Below, piece after piece: positions 23,355-31,137 of a stretch of DNA of 52,047 nucleotides (within the stretch, counting starts at the first letter, position 1; each line of letters begins with the position of its first letter). The notes under the pieces were generated by a model, which made no database searches, had not been told where the DNA came from, and saw nothing but the letters and a program-made list of their open reading frames with translations. The position numbers and the translations under genes are program-made. Source of the stretch: a virus; the IMG/VR virus record IMGVR_UViG_3300042475_001650, positions 1-52,047 of that record; one strand, 5' to 3'.

Positions 23355-23355
23355 G
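23321..23355 (+). repeat. 35-bp direct repeat, right unit
   Basis: Second unit of the repeat at 23121-23155, one mismatch. It ends one gene and carries the ribosome binding site and start for the next (ATGAG). Confidence 0.9.
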
Positions 23356-23659
23356 CAGTCTAAAACTATACAGAACGACCAAAGGCGAGATGGAGCGAAT
23401 TTTGTGCGACATCACCTATCCGCATCCTGTCTACTTCGACCGACCTTCTAAGCGGCTTGCAAAGCATGATCTCAAGGCAATGCTGCACGAGCGGGCGGAG
23501 GAGGCCAAACGCATCATTGATATGATGGAGCGCATGGCCGAGGCTAATGTCGAGAACGCGAGGCTTCGAGATTATATCAACGCTCTGCATGACTTTCACA
23601 ACGCGTTTGGTTTTTTCACTACGGAAGCGCCCGGCAGGCCGCATCTATGGGAGGTGTAA
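23351..23659 (+). CDS. Hypothetical helical protein, 102 aa
   Basis: Starts in the right repeat unit. The product contains MLHERAEEAKRIIDMMERMA and NARLRDYINALHDFHNAF; mostly helical. Slightly lower GC than the structural genes. No family recognised. Confidence 0.62.
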   Translation: MSSLKLYRTTKGEMERILCDITYPHPVYFDRPSKRLAKHDLKAMLHERAEEAKRIIDMMERMAEANVENARLRDYINALHDFHNAFGFFTTEAPGRPHLWEV

Positions 23660-23662
23660 GCG

Positions 23663-23875
23663 ATGCCAAAATATCTTACCGAGAACGACGTGGCTTCCAT
23701 GCTCCTCGAGCTGGCCAGAAATCGAACGCAGGCTGCGCTTGCCGAGGAGATCGGAGTTTCTCGCAGCTTTCTAAACGAGGTCATTCGAGGAAATCGCGCG
23801 CCCACCGGCGAGATCCTCCGCTTTCTCAACCTGCACCGGAAGGTGATTTATATCAGCTTGGAGCCGACAAAATGA
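23663..23875 (+). CDS. Small helix-turn-helix regulator (70 aa)
   Basis: A 70-aa XRE-type HTH protein: MLLELARNRTQAALAEEIGV, then recognition helix SRSFLNEVIRGNRAP and a C-terminal strand. It is coupled to the HD hydrolase gene by ATGA. It is the second small regulator in the window and may act on the downstream promoter at 24359. Confidence 0.72.
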   Translation: MPKYLTENDVASMLLELARNRTQAALAEEIGVSRSFLNEVIRGNRAPTGEILRFLNLHRKVIYISLEPTK

Positions 23876-24354
23876 ATGATTACCGCGTCGTCGGGATCCA
23901 CCCGATCTATCGCTCCGGCTCCGTCCGGCGCTGGCACGCAAACCCAGACGTCCCGGCCCAGACACTCGCCGACCATCAAGGCCGCGTCGCGCAGATCATC
24001 TTCTTCTTCTGGCCGGATGCTTCTGTGGATCTAATCTACGCCGCGCTGCACCACGATTGCGGAGAGCTTTACGTCGGGGACGTTCCGGGACCGATCAAGG
24101 AGCAAAACTCCGCTTTGGCTTTCACCGTGTCGCAGGCGGAAAAACATGCCAGAGCAAAGATGGAGATCCGCCCGATCGACGGCCGCGACCATCGCTTGCG
24201 GTTCGCCGATCATCTCGAGGCCTATACTTACGTCGCACTGCGGAACCCGCTCGTCCTCGCCGATGCGGAGTGGATCCGCGCGCTCCACGAGCTGGGCGTG
24301 ATCGCGGGGAACCTCGGCGTGGCTGATCGGCTCGCCGAGTGGTGGCAGAGGTGA
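23872..24354 (+). CDS. HD-domain phosphohydrolase (YfbR-like)
   Basis: A 160-aa protein with HD-domain signatures: RRWHANPDVPAQTLADHQGR, then LIYAALHHDCGELYVGDVPG and later FADHLEAYTYVAL. YfbR-like proteins are metal-dependent 5'-deoxynucleotidases. In phages they may adjust deoxynucleotide pools or prepare modified-nucleotide synthesis; the latter would fit the DNA-modification genes just downstream. The nucleotide specificity cannot be read from the sequence. Confidence 0.78.
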   Translation: MNDYRVVGIHPIYRSGSVRRWHANPDVPAQTLADHQGRVAQIIFFFWPDASVDLIYAALHHDCGELYVGDVPGPIKEQNSALAFTVSQAEKHARAKMEIRPIDGRDHRLRFADHLEAYTYVALRNPLVLADAEWIRALHELGVIAGNLGVADRLAEWWQR

Positions 24355-24358
24355 ACGC

Positions 24359-24387
24359 TTGCGAAACTTGCGCGAGACGCATATGAT
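24359..24387 (+). promoter_or_regulatory. Sigma70-type promoter for the ParB/Mom-like operon
   Basis: TTGCGA, a 17-bp spacer and TATGAT lie 46 bp upstream of the ParB-like gene, in the only sizeable gap of the region (78 bp). This is the best promoter I could find in the window. Two CTTGCG half-sites (24358-24363 and 24367-24372) overlap the -35 region and match the arms of the palindrome at 19153-19171, so repression by the Cro-like protein is possible. Confidence 0.65.
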
Positions 24388-24432
24388 TTTCGCATCCGCC
24401 CAGCATTGGATCCGGGCGACCACGGGGGAAGC

Positions 24433-25044
24433 ATGAGCCTTATCTTCGAGAACTGGCCGATCGATCGCCTTGTTTTTTATGCGCGAAACCCGCGCAAAAA
24501 CGACCACGCCGTCGATAAGGTCGCGGCCGCGATCCGGGAGTTTGGCTTCCGCGTTCCAATCTGCGCCAAGAGCGACGGAACCGTCGTGGACGGCCACCTC
24601 CGCCTCAAGGCGGCAAAGAAGCTCGGGCTGGCCGAGGTGCCGGTCGTGCTGGCCGATGATATGAGCGAAGCGCAGATCAAAGCGTTCCGCCTTAGCGTCA
24701 ACAAGATGGCCGAGCTCGCCGAGTGGGACACCGAGCTTTTGCGCCTCGAGTTCTTGGATCTTGAGGGAGATGGCTTCGACCTCGAGCTTACTGGCTTCGA
24801 TGCGGACGAGATTGCGGAGCTGCAATTTGACGACGATGCCGAAACCGACATGCCGGAGCTTGCCGAGGGCGATCGGGAGCCTTTCCAAGACATGACGTTC
24901 AATCTCCACGACGACCAAGCCGAGGTCGTGAAAGAAGCGATCGCAAAGTCAAAAGCGATGGGCGACTTTGGCGATACCGGAAACGAGAACTCGAACGCGA
25001 ACGCTCTCGCCCGCATTTGCGAGGTTTTCAATGGTCTCCGCTAA
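24433..25044 (+). CDS. ParB-like nuclease-domain protein
   Basis: A 203-aa protein. The N-terminal ~95 residues match the ParB/Srx-like domain: PIDRLVFYARNPRKNDHAVD, IREFGFRVPI, then the hallmark TVVDGHLRLKAAKKLGLAEV. The rest is acidic and helical. In phages such genes often sit beside terminase and DNA-modification genes; ParB-like domains of this type can bind CTP or nucleic acid, or act as nucleases. Preceded by GGGGGAAGC. It overlaps the Mom-like gene by 14 bp, implying a functional pair. Confidence 0.85.
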   Translation: MSLIFENWPIDRLVFYARNPRKNDHAVDKVAAAIREFGFRVPICAKSDGTVVDGHLRLKAAKKLGLAEVPVVLADDMSEAQIKAFRLSVNKMAELAEWDTELLRLEFLDLEGDGFDLELTGFDADEIAELQFDDDAETDMPELAEGDREPFQDMTFNLHDDQAEVVKEAIAKSKAMGDFGDTGNENSNANALARICEVFNGLR

Positions 25045-25822
25045 GGACATTGTCGTTAAACCGATCTCGGCAAAGGCCGCGAATGAGGTCGTGAAGTCGG
25101 TGCACTACAGCGGCAAGATCGTCCCAAATAGCACGCTCCACTTTGGAGTTTTCCTCGGAGCTCGCCTCGAGGGCGTGATGTCGTTTGGCCCGTCAATGGA
25201 CAAACGCAAAAGCTTGGCCTTCGTCGAGGGGACGCAATGGAACGGATTTCTTGAGCTGAACCGCATGGCGTTTTCGGAAGCTCTGCCAAAGAACAGCGAG
25301 AGCCGTGCGTTGGGTGTCGCCTTGAGGCTAATCAGAAAGCACTATCCGCATATCGAGTGGGTCGTGTCATATGCCGACGGAGCCCAATGCGGAGATGGGA
25401 CTATCTATCGCGCAAGCGGTTTCCTTCTTACGAGCATCAAGAAAAACACCAGCATGCTCCGATTTCCGGACGGCGAGGTCTACGCGACGCTTTCTATCAC
25501 CAACGGATCTAGCGCCGTCAAAAAGAGGCTTTGCGAAAAATGGGGTTTGCCGCTCTACGGAGCCGCAAGTGTCGCGCCCTTTAAAAAGATCGGCGCGGAA
25601 TTGATACCGGGCTTCCAGCTCCGTTATATCTATTTTCTAAACCCAGAAGCGCGCCAGCGCCTCACCGTGCCGGTCCTGCCTTTCAGCAAGATTGACGAGA
25701 TGGGCGCTGGTATGTATCGTGGCAAAACGCGTGTGAAGCAGGCATCCACCGAGGTCCACTCGGAAGGGCGACGGGGCGGCACCGATCCACACGCTCCAAT
25801 CTCCGAGGGTCAGCCGTTGTGA
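25031..25822 (+). CDS. Mom-like DNA adenine modification protein (GNAT-fold)
   Basis: A 263-aa protein with the layout of the phage Mu Mom family: VKSVHYSGKIVPNSTLHFGV, LEGVMSFGPSMDKRKSL, TQWNGFLELNRMAFSEALPK, SRALGVALRLIRKHYPHIEW, VVSYADGAQCGDGTIYRASG. Mom converts adenine in DNA to N6-carbamoylmethyladenine and protects Mu from many restriction enzymes. The Mom-type fold is acetyltransferase-like. I infer that this phage chemically modifies its DNA; the exact modification cannot be deduced. No separate com-like zinc-finger regulator is next to it. Confidence 0.8.
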   Translation: MVSAKDIVVKPISAKAANEVVKSVHYSGKIVPNSTLHFGVFLGARLEGVMSFGPSMDKRKSLAFVEGTQWNGFLELNRMAFSEALPKNSESRALGVALRLIRKHYPHIEWVVSYADGAQCGDGTIYRASGFLLTSIKKNTSMLRFPDGEVYATLSITNGSSAVKKRLCEKWGLPLYGAASVAPFKKIGAELIPGFQLRYIYFLNPEARQRLTVPVLPFSKIDEMGAGMYRGKTRVKQASTEVHSEGRRGGTDPHAPISEGQPL

Positions 25823-26136
25823 AGCAGATGACCCATCCCGAGCTTTCTAAACTTGATCGCCAGAGTTTCGCCGAGGCCGGGGTCAATCCGGCCGTCCCAA
25901 GCGGCGCAAAAGTCGTCGAGCTCGTTTCCAAACTCAATCGGACCATCGCATTTTTTGCGGGTCAGATCCCCTTCCGCAAACTCGACAATCTCAAGAGTTT
26001 CGGGGTTGCACCAAACCCCGAAGTAGGAGGCGTCCTGGTTGGTATCAACCTGCGCCCAGCCGAGCGCGTAAGCGCACTCGCCAAAGTCAAAGTCATACCG
26101 TGTGGCGTCGGGCAAAAAGTCCGTGTCAACGATCAT
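25810..26136 (-). CDS. Hypothetical acidic protein, 108 aa
   Basis: Minus strand, with GAGGAGG 9 nt upstream of ATG 26136. The product is acidic and well formed: TDFLPDATRYDFDFGECAYA, LGWAQVDTNQDASYFGVWCN, LEIVEFAEGDLTRKKCDGP. The plus-strand frame in the same place has no such composition. Its 3' end overlaps the Mom-like gene by 13 bp in a tail-to-tail manner. Acidic small proteins in this position are sometimes anti-defence or DNA-mimic proteins; I have no direct evidence for that. Confidence 0.68.
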   Translation of the reverse strand: MIVDTDFLPDATRYDFDFGECAYALGWAQVDTNQDASYFGVWCNPETLEIVEFAEGDLTRKKCDGPIEFGNELDDFCAAWDGRIDPGLGETLAIKFRKLGMGHLLHNG

Positions 26137-26148
26137 CTTCTATCCTCC

Positions 26149-26358
26149 TCAAGCGTTGGTAATGTGGGCGGTCATGCCCGCGCCGGTCACGGCGTAAACC
26201 ATCGTGCGGCCGTCGCCGAAAGTTGCGGCGTGGCCGAGGGCTTCGTCGTAGGTGGCAAAGTCGGCCCGGATCCGGCTTGCGCCGCGACCGCGAACGGCCG
26301 TGAAAGAAACCGCATCGCGCAGGCATTTTGCTTCGTAGTCGTTCAGCTTCGGGCTCAT
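26149..26358 (-). CDS. Hypothetical protein, 69 aa
   Basis: Minus strand, first gene of a two-gene unit, with CGGAGGA 5 nt before ATG 26358. The product (LNDYEAKCLRDAVSFTAVRG, IRADFATYDEALGHAATFGD, MVYAVTGAGMTAHITN) looks like a small alpha/beta protein. It diverges from the terminase gene, so the 92-bp gap 26359-26450 should contain promoters; I could not locate a clear pair. Confidence 0.66.
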   Translation of the reverse strand: MSPKLNDYEAKCLRDAVSFTAVRGRGASRIRADFATYDEALGHAATFGDGRTMVYAVTGAGMTAHITNA

Positions 26359-26450
26359 CGTTTCCTCCGTGTTTCGCCTGTCTTGTGTCTACCGGACCCG
26401 TGGGGCGTGGGAAGCAAAAACGTCATGAAATGTCGCAAAATGAGGGCCGC

Positions 26451-26906
26451 ATGAAACCGCCTCGCAAGAAAACCGGACCCAAGGGACCGAGCAAGCCGAT
26501 GACCGCAAAGGAGCTCGGCCAGCTCGTTGCGATGATCAGGATCCATTGCACCCGCGACGAGATCTGCGACGTTTTGGGGATGAGCGACACCACGCTAAAC
26601 CGCCGGATCGCCGAGCAAGGCATCCCCGGCGTCGAAAATTTTGAAGCCCTCTATCAAAAGCACGCCGCCACCGGCAAAGCCTCCCTGCGCCGGATGCAGT
26701 GGAAAGCGGCCGAGGAAGGCAACGTCACGGCGCTGATTTGGCTGGGCAAGCAGGTGCTGGGCCAAAGCGATCAGATCAAGCAGCAGCTCAACGTGGCTGC
26801 GCGCGTCGAGACAATCGACTATACTAGGCTCTCAACCGAGGCCCTCCTCGAACTCTCAACCGCGATGGCAAATGCAGCTCCCGAGGATAACGACAGCGGA
26901 TCGTGA
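26451..26906 (+). CDS. terS: Terminase small subunit
   Basis: A 151-aa protein directly upstream of and overlapping the large terminase gene by 35 bp. It has a basic N-terminus (KPPRKKTGPKGPSK), an HTH (QLVAMIRIHCTRDEICDVLG, then MSDTTLNRRIAEQG) and a helical oligomerisation region. TerS recognises the packaging site and stimulates TerL. ATG 26451 is preferred because of GAGGG 4 nt upstream; ATG 26430 would add seven residues. Confidence 0.83.
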   Translation: MKPPRKKTGPKGPSKPMTAKELGQLVAMIRIHCTRDEICDVLGMSDTTLNRRIAEQGIPGVENFEALYQKHAATGKASLRRMQWKAAEEGNVTALIWLGKQVLGQSDQIKQQLNVAARVETIDYTRLSTEALLELSTAMANAAPEDNDSGS

Positions 26907-28338
26907 CTTGATCGACGCCGAGCTATGCCGTCGCTCGGTGCTTCACTTTGCGCGGACTTTCTGGCCGGTGCTCGAGCCCGGTCGCAGGCTCGTGACCGGC
27001 TGGCCGATCGAGGCGATCGCAGAGCACCTCGAGGCCGTTACGCGCGGCGAGATCCGGAAGCTCCTGATCACGGTCCCTCCGGGCTCGATGAAGTCGCTGA
27101 TGACCCGCGCCTTCTGGCCAACGTGGAGTTGGATCTCGAACCCATCGCTTCGGTATATCGGCGCGTCCTATGCCGAGGCTCTGGCCGCGCGAGATAACCG
27201 CCGGGCAAAAATGATCGTCGAGAGCGACCGATATCGCCGCCTCTTTCCGCAGGTGCAGCTCTCAAGCGATCAGGCGCAGAAGGTGAACTTCGCAAACACC
27301 GAGACCGGGTCGATGATGGCGACGTCCGTGAAGGGCCGAGCCACCGGCGAACGGGGTGACGTTTTCGTGATCGACGATCCGCACAACGTCCTCGAGGCCG
27401 AGAGCGAGGCGATCCGGGGCGAGACGCTGCAATGGTTCCGCGAGGTCGTCCCGAGCCGCGTGAACGATCTCGATCGCAGCGCCTTCGTTTGCATTATGCA
27501 GCGCGTGCATCACGAGGATGTCGCCGCCGCGGCGATCGAGCAGGGCTACGAGCACCTCTTGATCCCGATGCACTACGACGCCTTGCGATCTCGCACGACA
27601 TCGATCGGCTGGACGGACCCGCGCCGCGAGGAAGGCGAGCTGATGTGGCCGGAGCGGTTCTCGCAGAGGGCCGTCGATGATCTCGTTAAAACGCTCGGTC
27701 CTTATGCGTCCTCGGCCCAGCTCGAGCAGCGACCAACGCCGCGCGAAGGTGGCCTTTTCAAGGCAGATCGGATCCACAAAATCGCGGCCGTCCCGGACGA
27801 AGAAATCGTCTGGTGCCGCGCGTGGGATTTGGCCGCGACGGACGGCGGCGGCGCATATACCGCCGGGATCCTCGTCGGCTGGCGCGTCGAGGCGCAGCGC
27901 GTCATTATCGCGGACGTGAAACGCGCTCGGCTTGGCCCGGAGGGCGTTCGCAAACTGGTCGCGGACACCGCCGACTTCGATGGCGCGGCCGTTCCTATTT
28001 CTTTGCCGCAAGATCCGGGACAGGCAGGCAAGGTGCAGGCTCGTGACTTCACAGTGCGGCTTGCAGGCTATCGCGTGCGGATCGAACCGCAGAGCGGATC
28101 GAAGGAAACGCGAGCCGAGCCGCTGGCCGCCCAGGTCGAAGCTGGGAACGTCGATATCGTCGAAGCCGATTGGAACCGCGACTTCATCGAGGAGCTTCGA
28201 CATTTCCCCAAGGGCGTGTATAAGGATCAAGCAGACGCTGCGAGCTCGGGGTTTAATGCCGTCGCGCCGAAGCGGCAGAAGAAGTCCGGTCTTTTCGCGA
28301 TCGGCGATCATGTGGGCAATAAAGCGAGGCCGCTCTGA
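26872..28338 (+). CDS. terL: Terminase large subunit
   Basis: A 488-aa terminase. ATPase: Walker A-like PPGSMKS (69-75) and Walker B VFVIDD (164-169). Nuclease: Asp319 in RAWDLAATDGG, Asp381 in SLPQDPG and Asp452/Asp455 in VYKDQADA are candidates for the metal-binding set. TerL pumps DNA into the prohead through the portal and cuts the concatemer. It starts at ATG 26872 inside terS and its stop overlaps the portal start. The subfamily would help decide between headful and cohesive-end packaging; I could not run that comparison. Confidence 0.96.
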   Translation: MQLPRITTADRDLIDAELCRRSVLHFARTFWPVLEPGRRLVTGWPIEAIAEHLEAVTRGEIRKLLITVPPGSMKSLMTRAFWPTWSWISNPSLRYIGASYAEALAARDNRRAKMIVESDRYRRLFPQVQLSSDQAQKVNFANTETGSMMATSVKGRATGERGDVFVIDDPHNVLEAESEAIRGETLQWFREVVPSRVNDLDRSAFVCIMQRVHHEDVAAAAIEQGYEHLLIPMHYDALRSRTTSIGWTDPRREEGELMWPERFSQRAVDDLVKTLGPYASSAQLEQRPTPREGGLFKADRIHKIAAVPDEEIVWCRAWDLAATDGGGAYTAGILVGWRVEAQRVIIADVKRARLGPEGVRKLVADTADFDGAAVPISLPQDPGQAGKVQARDFTVRLAGYRVRIEPQSGSKETRAEPLAAQVEAGNVDIVEADWNRDFIEELRHFPKGVYKDQADAASSGFNAVAPKRQKKSGLFAIGDHVGNKARPL

Positions 28339-29699
28339 TGGCAAAAGCACCAACGAAGGCAACGGCGACGCGCGAGCTGGGAGCGGCTGGCAACTATGGC
28401 CGGGACGACCAGCTCCGGCCGGACGAGTTCCTCCCGAAGCTGCGCGGGATCAACGCGACGCGGACGTTCCGGGAGATGAAGGACAACGACCCGATCATCG
28501 GCGCGATCCTCATGGCCTTCGAGATGCTCCTGCGCGCGGCGGAGTTCAGGATCGACGCATCCAACGACAGCCCGGAGGCCGAGGAGGCGAAGGTCTTTGT
28601 CGAGCAATGCTTCGCGGACATGGAAGGAACAGTCGACGACTTCCTCGCCGAGGTTCTGACGTTCCTTCCGTTTGGCTTCTCGGTTTTCGAGGTGGTCTAC
28701 AAGACCAGATCCGGGCGCAACACCGACGACCCGGCGCGCTATTCGCAGTTTGATGATGGACGCTACGGGATCCGCAAGCTGGCGCCGCGTGCCCAGTGGA
28801 CGATCGACCGCTTCCTGACCGACGAGAACGGGACGATCACCGGCGTGCGGCAGACCGCCCTTTCGCTCAAGCTCGGATCGGTCGACATCCCTGCCTCGAA
28901 GATGCTGCACTTCCGCACCTCGACTGTGAACAACGACCCGAGCGGACGCTCGCTTCTTCGCAACGCCTTCACCTCCTACCACTACTCCTCGCATATTCAG
29001 ATGATCGAGGCGATCGCGGTCGAGCGCGAGATGAACGGTATCCCGATCGGAAAGATCCCGTCCGAATACCTTGGCGAAAGCGCAAGCGGCGCACAGCAGG
29101 GCTTTACCAACGCCTTCAAAAAGATCCTGCGCGACGTCAAGTTTAACGATCAGGGTTTCATCCTGATCCCGAGCGACGTCTACGAGAACGACGACGGCAC
29201 CAAGACCTCAATTCCGATGGTCGAGTTCGACCTCATCAGCGCCAAGGGAACTCGCTCGATCCCGACGGGCGAGGTGATCCTCCGGCATCAAGAGAATATC
29301 GCCCGGTCGGTGCTGGCCGACTTCCTGATGCTTGGCAGCGGCAAAACCGGATCCTTCGCGCTATCGAAAAGCAAGACGGACCTTTTCCTGAAGGCAGCGA
29401 GCGGATTTACGGAGGCGATCGCCGCCGTGCTAAACCGACAGCTCTTGCCTCGGCTTTGGGAGATCAACGGCTTCGACCCGGATGCTATGCCGACGATTGC
29501 CTTTGGCGAGATCGCGCCGGTCGATCTGGCCGAGCTGGGCGCGTTCGTCCGCGACATCGCAGGCGCAGGTATGCCGCTGTTCCCGGACGACGACACCGAG
29601 AACACTCTCCGGCGCGCCGCCGGGTTCCCGGAAAAGAGCGTCGACCCAGATCTTCTGGGTGGGCAGGTTCAACCGATCGACGAGGGGGTCGAAGAATGA
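28338..29699 (+). CDS. Portal protein (Mu gp29/DUF935-like)
   Basis: A 453-aa protein directly after terL. Typical features: LRGINATRTFREMKDNDPII, EVLTFLPFGFSVFEVVYK, KMLHFRTSTVNNDPSGRSLL, VEREMNGIPIGKIPSEY and the later GSGKTGSFALSKSKTDLF. It should form the dodecameric ring through which DNA is packaged and ejected. Its stop overlaps the next start (ATGA). Confidence 0.92.
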   Translation: MAKAPTKATATRELGAAGNYGRDDQLRPDEFLPKLRGINATRTFREMKDNDPIIGAILMAFEMLLRAAEFRIDASNDSPEAEEAKVFVEQCFADMEGTVDDFLAEVLTFLPFGFSVFEVVYKTRSGRNTDDPARYSQFDDGRYGIRKLAPRAQWTIDRFLTDENGTITGVRQTALSLKLGSVDIPASKMLHFRTSTVNNDPSGRSLLRNAFTSYHYSSHIQMIEAIAVEREMNGIPIGKIPSEYLGESASGAQQGFTNAFKKILRDVKFNDQGFILIPSDVYENDDGTKTSIPMVEFDLISAKGTRSIPTGEVILRHQENIARSVLADFLMLGSGKTGSFALSKSKTDLFLKAASGFTEAIAAVLNRQLLPRLWEINGFDPDAMPTIAFGEIAPVDLAELGAFVRDIAGAGMPLFPDDDTENTLRRAAGFPEKSVDPDLLGGQVQPIDEGVEE

Positions 29700-30079
29700 G
29701 GTTTCAAGTCTATCCCAAAGGTATCTGGATCGAGATCGAGGACTTCAACGTCCAAGCGATCGAGACCTCGATGTCGGGCGAGACGATGATCGTGCACGCG
29801 CCGGGCTTGCAGTTCCCGGTTCTGAACGGCGTCGAGTTCATCGAGAGCGACGCCTTCGCGCGCGACTTCGTCGAGATGAGCCCGCAGCGGTGGATCCGCG
29901 TTTCGGCCGTGCGGTCGATCCAGCGCGTTGGGGACGACTACGTCCGGGTCACGCTCGATGGCGTGCGACAGTTCTTTGACCTGTTTCCGGGCGACGCCTC
30001 GCTCAAGCAGGTCTACAAGGAGTTTCAGAACAAGCTCCCCGGCGCGCCGTCGTTCCTCTCGCTCGAGGTCGCCGCATGA
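29696..30079 (+). CDS. Small protein between portal and head morphogenesis genes (127 aa)
   Basis: Starts at the ATG overlapping the portal stop. The product is beta-rich: MRFQVYPKGIWIEIEDFNVQ, HAPGLQFPVLNGVEFI, WIRVSAVRSIQRVGDDYVRV. The KQVYKEFQNKLPG segment is helical. Position suggests a structural or assembly role in the head, but the family is not known to me. It also overlaps the next start. Confidence 0.68.
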   Translation: MRFQVYPKGIWIEIEDFNVQAIETSMSGETMIVHAPGLQFPVLNGVEFIESDAFARDFVEMSPQRWIRVSAVRSIQRVGDDYVRVTLDGVRQFFDLFPGDASLKQVYKEFQNKLPGAPSFLSLEVAA

Positions 30080-31137
30080 ACGCCGTGCTCCGCAAGATGA
30101 CCGCCTCGGATGCGGTGGCCGTCTTTTTGCGGGCTGCGGAGAAGATGGAGCCGCGAATTGCTCGCGCCTTCATCGCGGCGATCGAAGCGATCCGAACTCG
30201 CATCCCGGCCGAGAACCTCGCGAGGATGATCGAACGTCGCGATTTCACGTCGCTCGAAAACGCCTTTTCCGCGTTCTTCACATCGGAGGAGTGGGCGCAA
30301 TATCGGGCGGCGATCGAGCAGGCTGTTCTCGAGGGCGTGCGTGCGACAAGCGAGACCCAAGGAATAATCAACGGCGCGCAGGAAGATTTCCAGATCGCCG
30401 TTGGCCTAAACCCTCGCCTCTCGCAATTCGCGGTGACGATGACTTCGACGCGCATCCGCGAGATCGACCAAAGCATCCGAGACACGGTGCGCCAAGTCTT
30501 GCAAACCGGCCTGACCGACGGCGACGACCCGTTTGCGATTGCTCGCCGCGTTCGAAACAGCGTTGGCCTCACGCGCAGGCAGGAGGCGGCGGTCTCGAAC
30601 TATGAGCGGATGCTGCGCGCCCTTGATCCAGAGGCGCTCGATCGCAGACTGCGCGATCGGCGCAGCGACGGCACCGTCGAGCGCGCGATCCGCAACGACA
30701 AGTTGCTCACCGAGGCGCAGATCCGATCGCTCGTCGATCGGTATCGGGACCGTTACGTCAAATACCGGGCGAACGTCATCTCCCGGACCGAGAGCATCCG
30801 CGCCGTGCAAGGGGCGCAATGGGAGCTCTTTCAGGACATGATCAACAAAGGCCAGATCGACGCGCGGCAGGTGCGGCGGACTTGGATCAACACAGGCGAC
30901 GATCATGTCCGCAACTCGCACGTCGAGATCCCGCTCCTGAACCCGCGCGGCGTCGGGCAGAGCGAGACCTTCACCAGCCCGCTTGGGCCGATCCTCTATC
31001 CGGGCGACCCGAGCGCGACGGCTGCAAATACGATACAGTGCCGGTGCGCGGTGTTCTCGCGCATCATCGACCGCAGCCTGCTCCCGGCTTCTCTGGGCGC
31101 GCAAATACCGCAAGGGAAGCCGAGGAAAAACCAATGA
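30076..31137 (+). CDS. Head morphogenesis protein (SPP1 gp7 / Mu gpF-like)
   Basis: A 353-aa protein, mostly helical at the N-terminus. The C-terminal third has the signature of the SPP1 gp7/Mu F family: VISRTESIRAVQGAQWELFQ, RTWINTGDDHVRNSHV and ANTIQCRCAVFSR. Members are minor head proteins bound to the portal and present in few copies per virion. The gene follows portal as in other Mu-like and SPP1-like modules. Confidence 0.88.
   Translation: MNAVLRKMTASDAVAVFLRAAEKMEPRIARAFIAAIEAIRTRIPAENLARMIERRDFTSLENAFSAFFTSEEWAQYRAAIEQAVLEGVRATSETQGIINGAQEDFQIAVGLNPRLSQFAVTMTSTRIREIDQSIRDTVRQVLQTGLTDGDDPFAIARRVRNSVGLTRRQEAAVSNYERMLRALDPEALDRRLRDRRSDGTVERAIRNDKLLTEAQIRSLVDRYRDRYVKYRANVISRTESIRAVQGAQWELFQDMINKGQIDARQVRRTWINTGDDHVRNSHVEIPLLNPRGVGQSETFTSPLGPILYPGDPSATAANTIQCRCAVFSRIIDRSLLPASLGAQIPQGKPRKNQ

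Noticed and set aside
25819-26454. Plus-strand open frame between the Mom-like and terminase genes
   Set aside because: The minus-strand frames in the same place have ribosome binding sites and balanced, acidic protein composition; the plus frame has neither.
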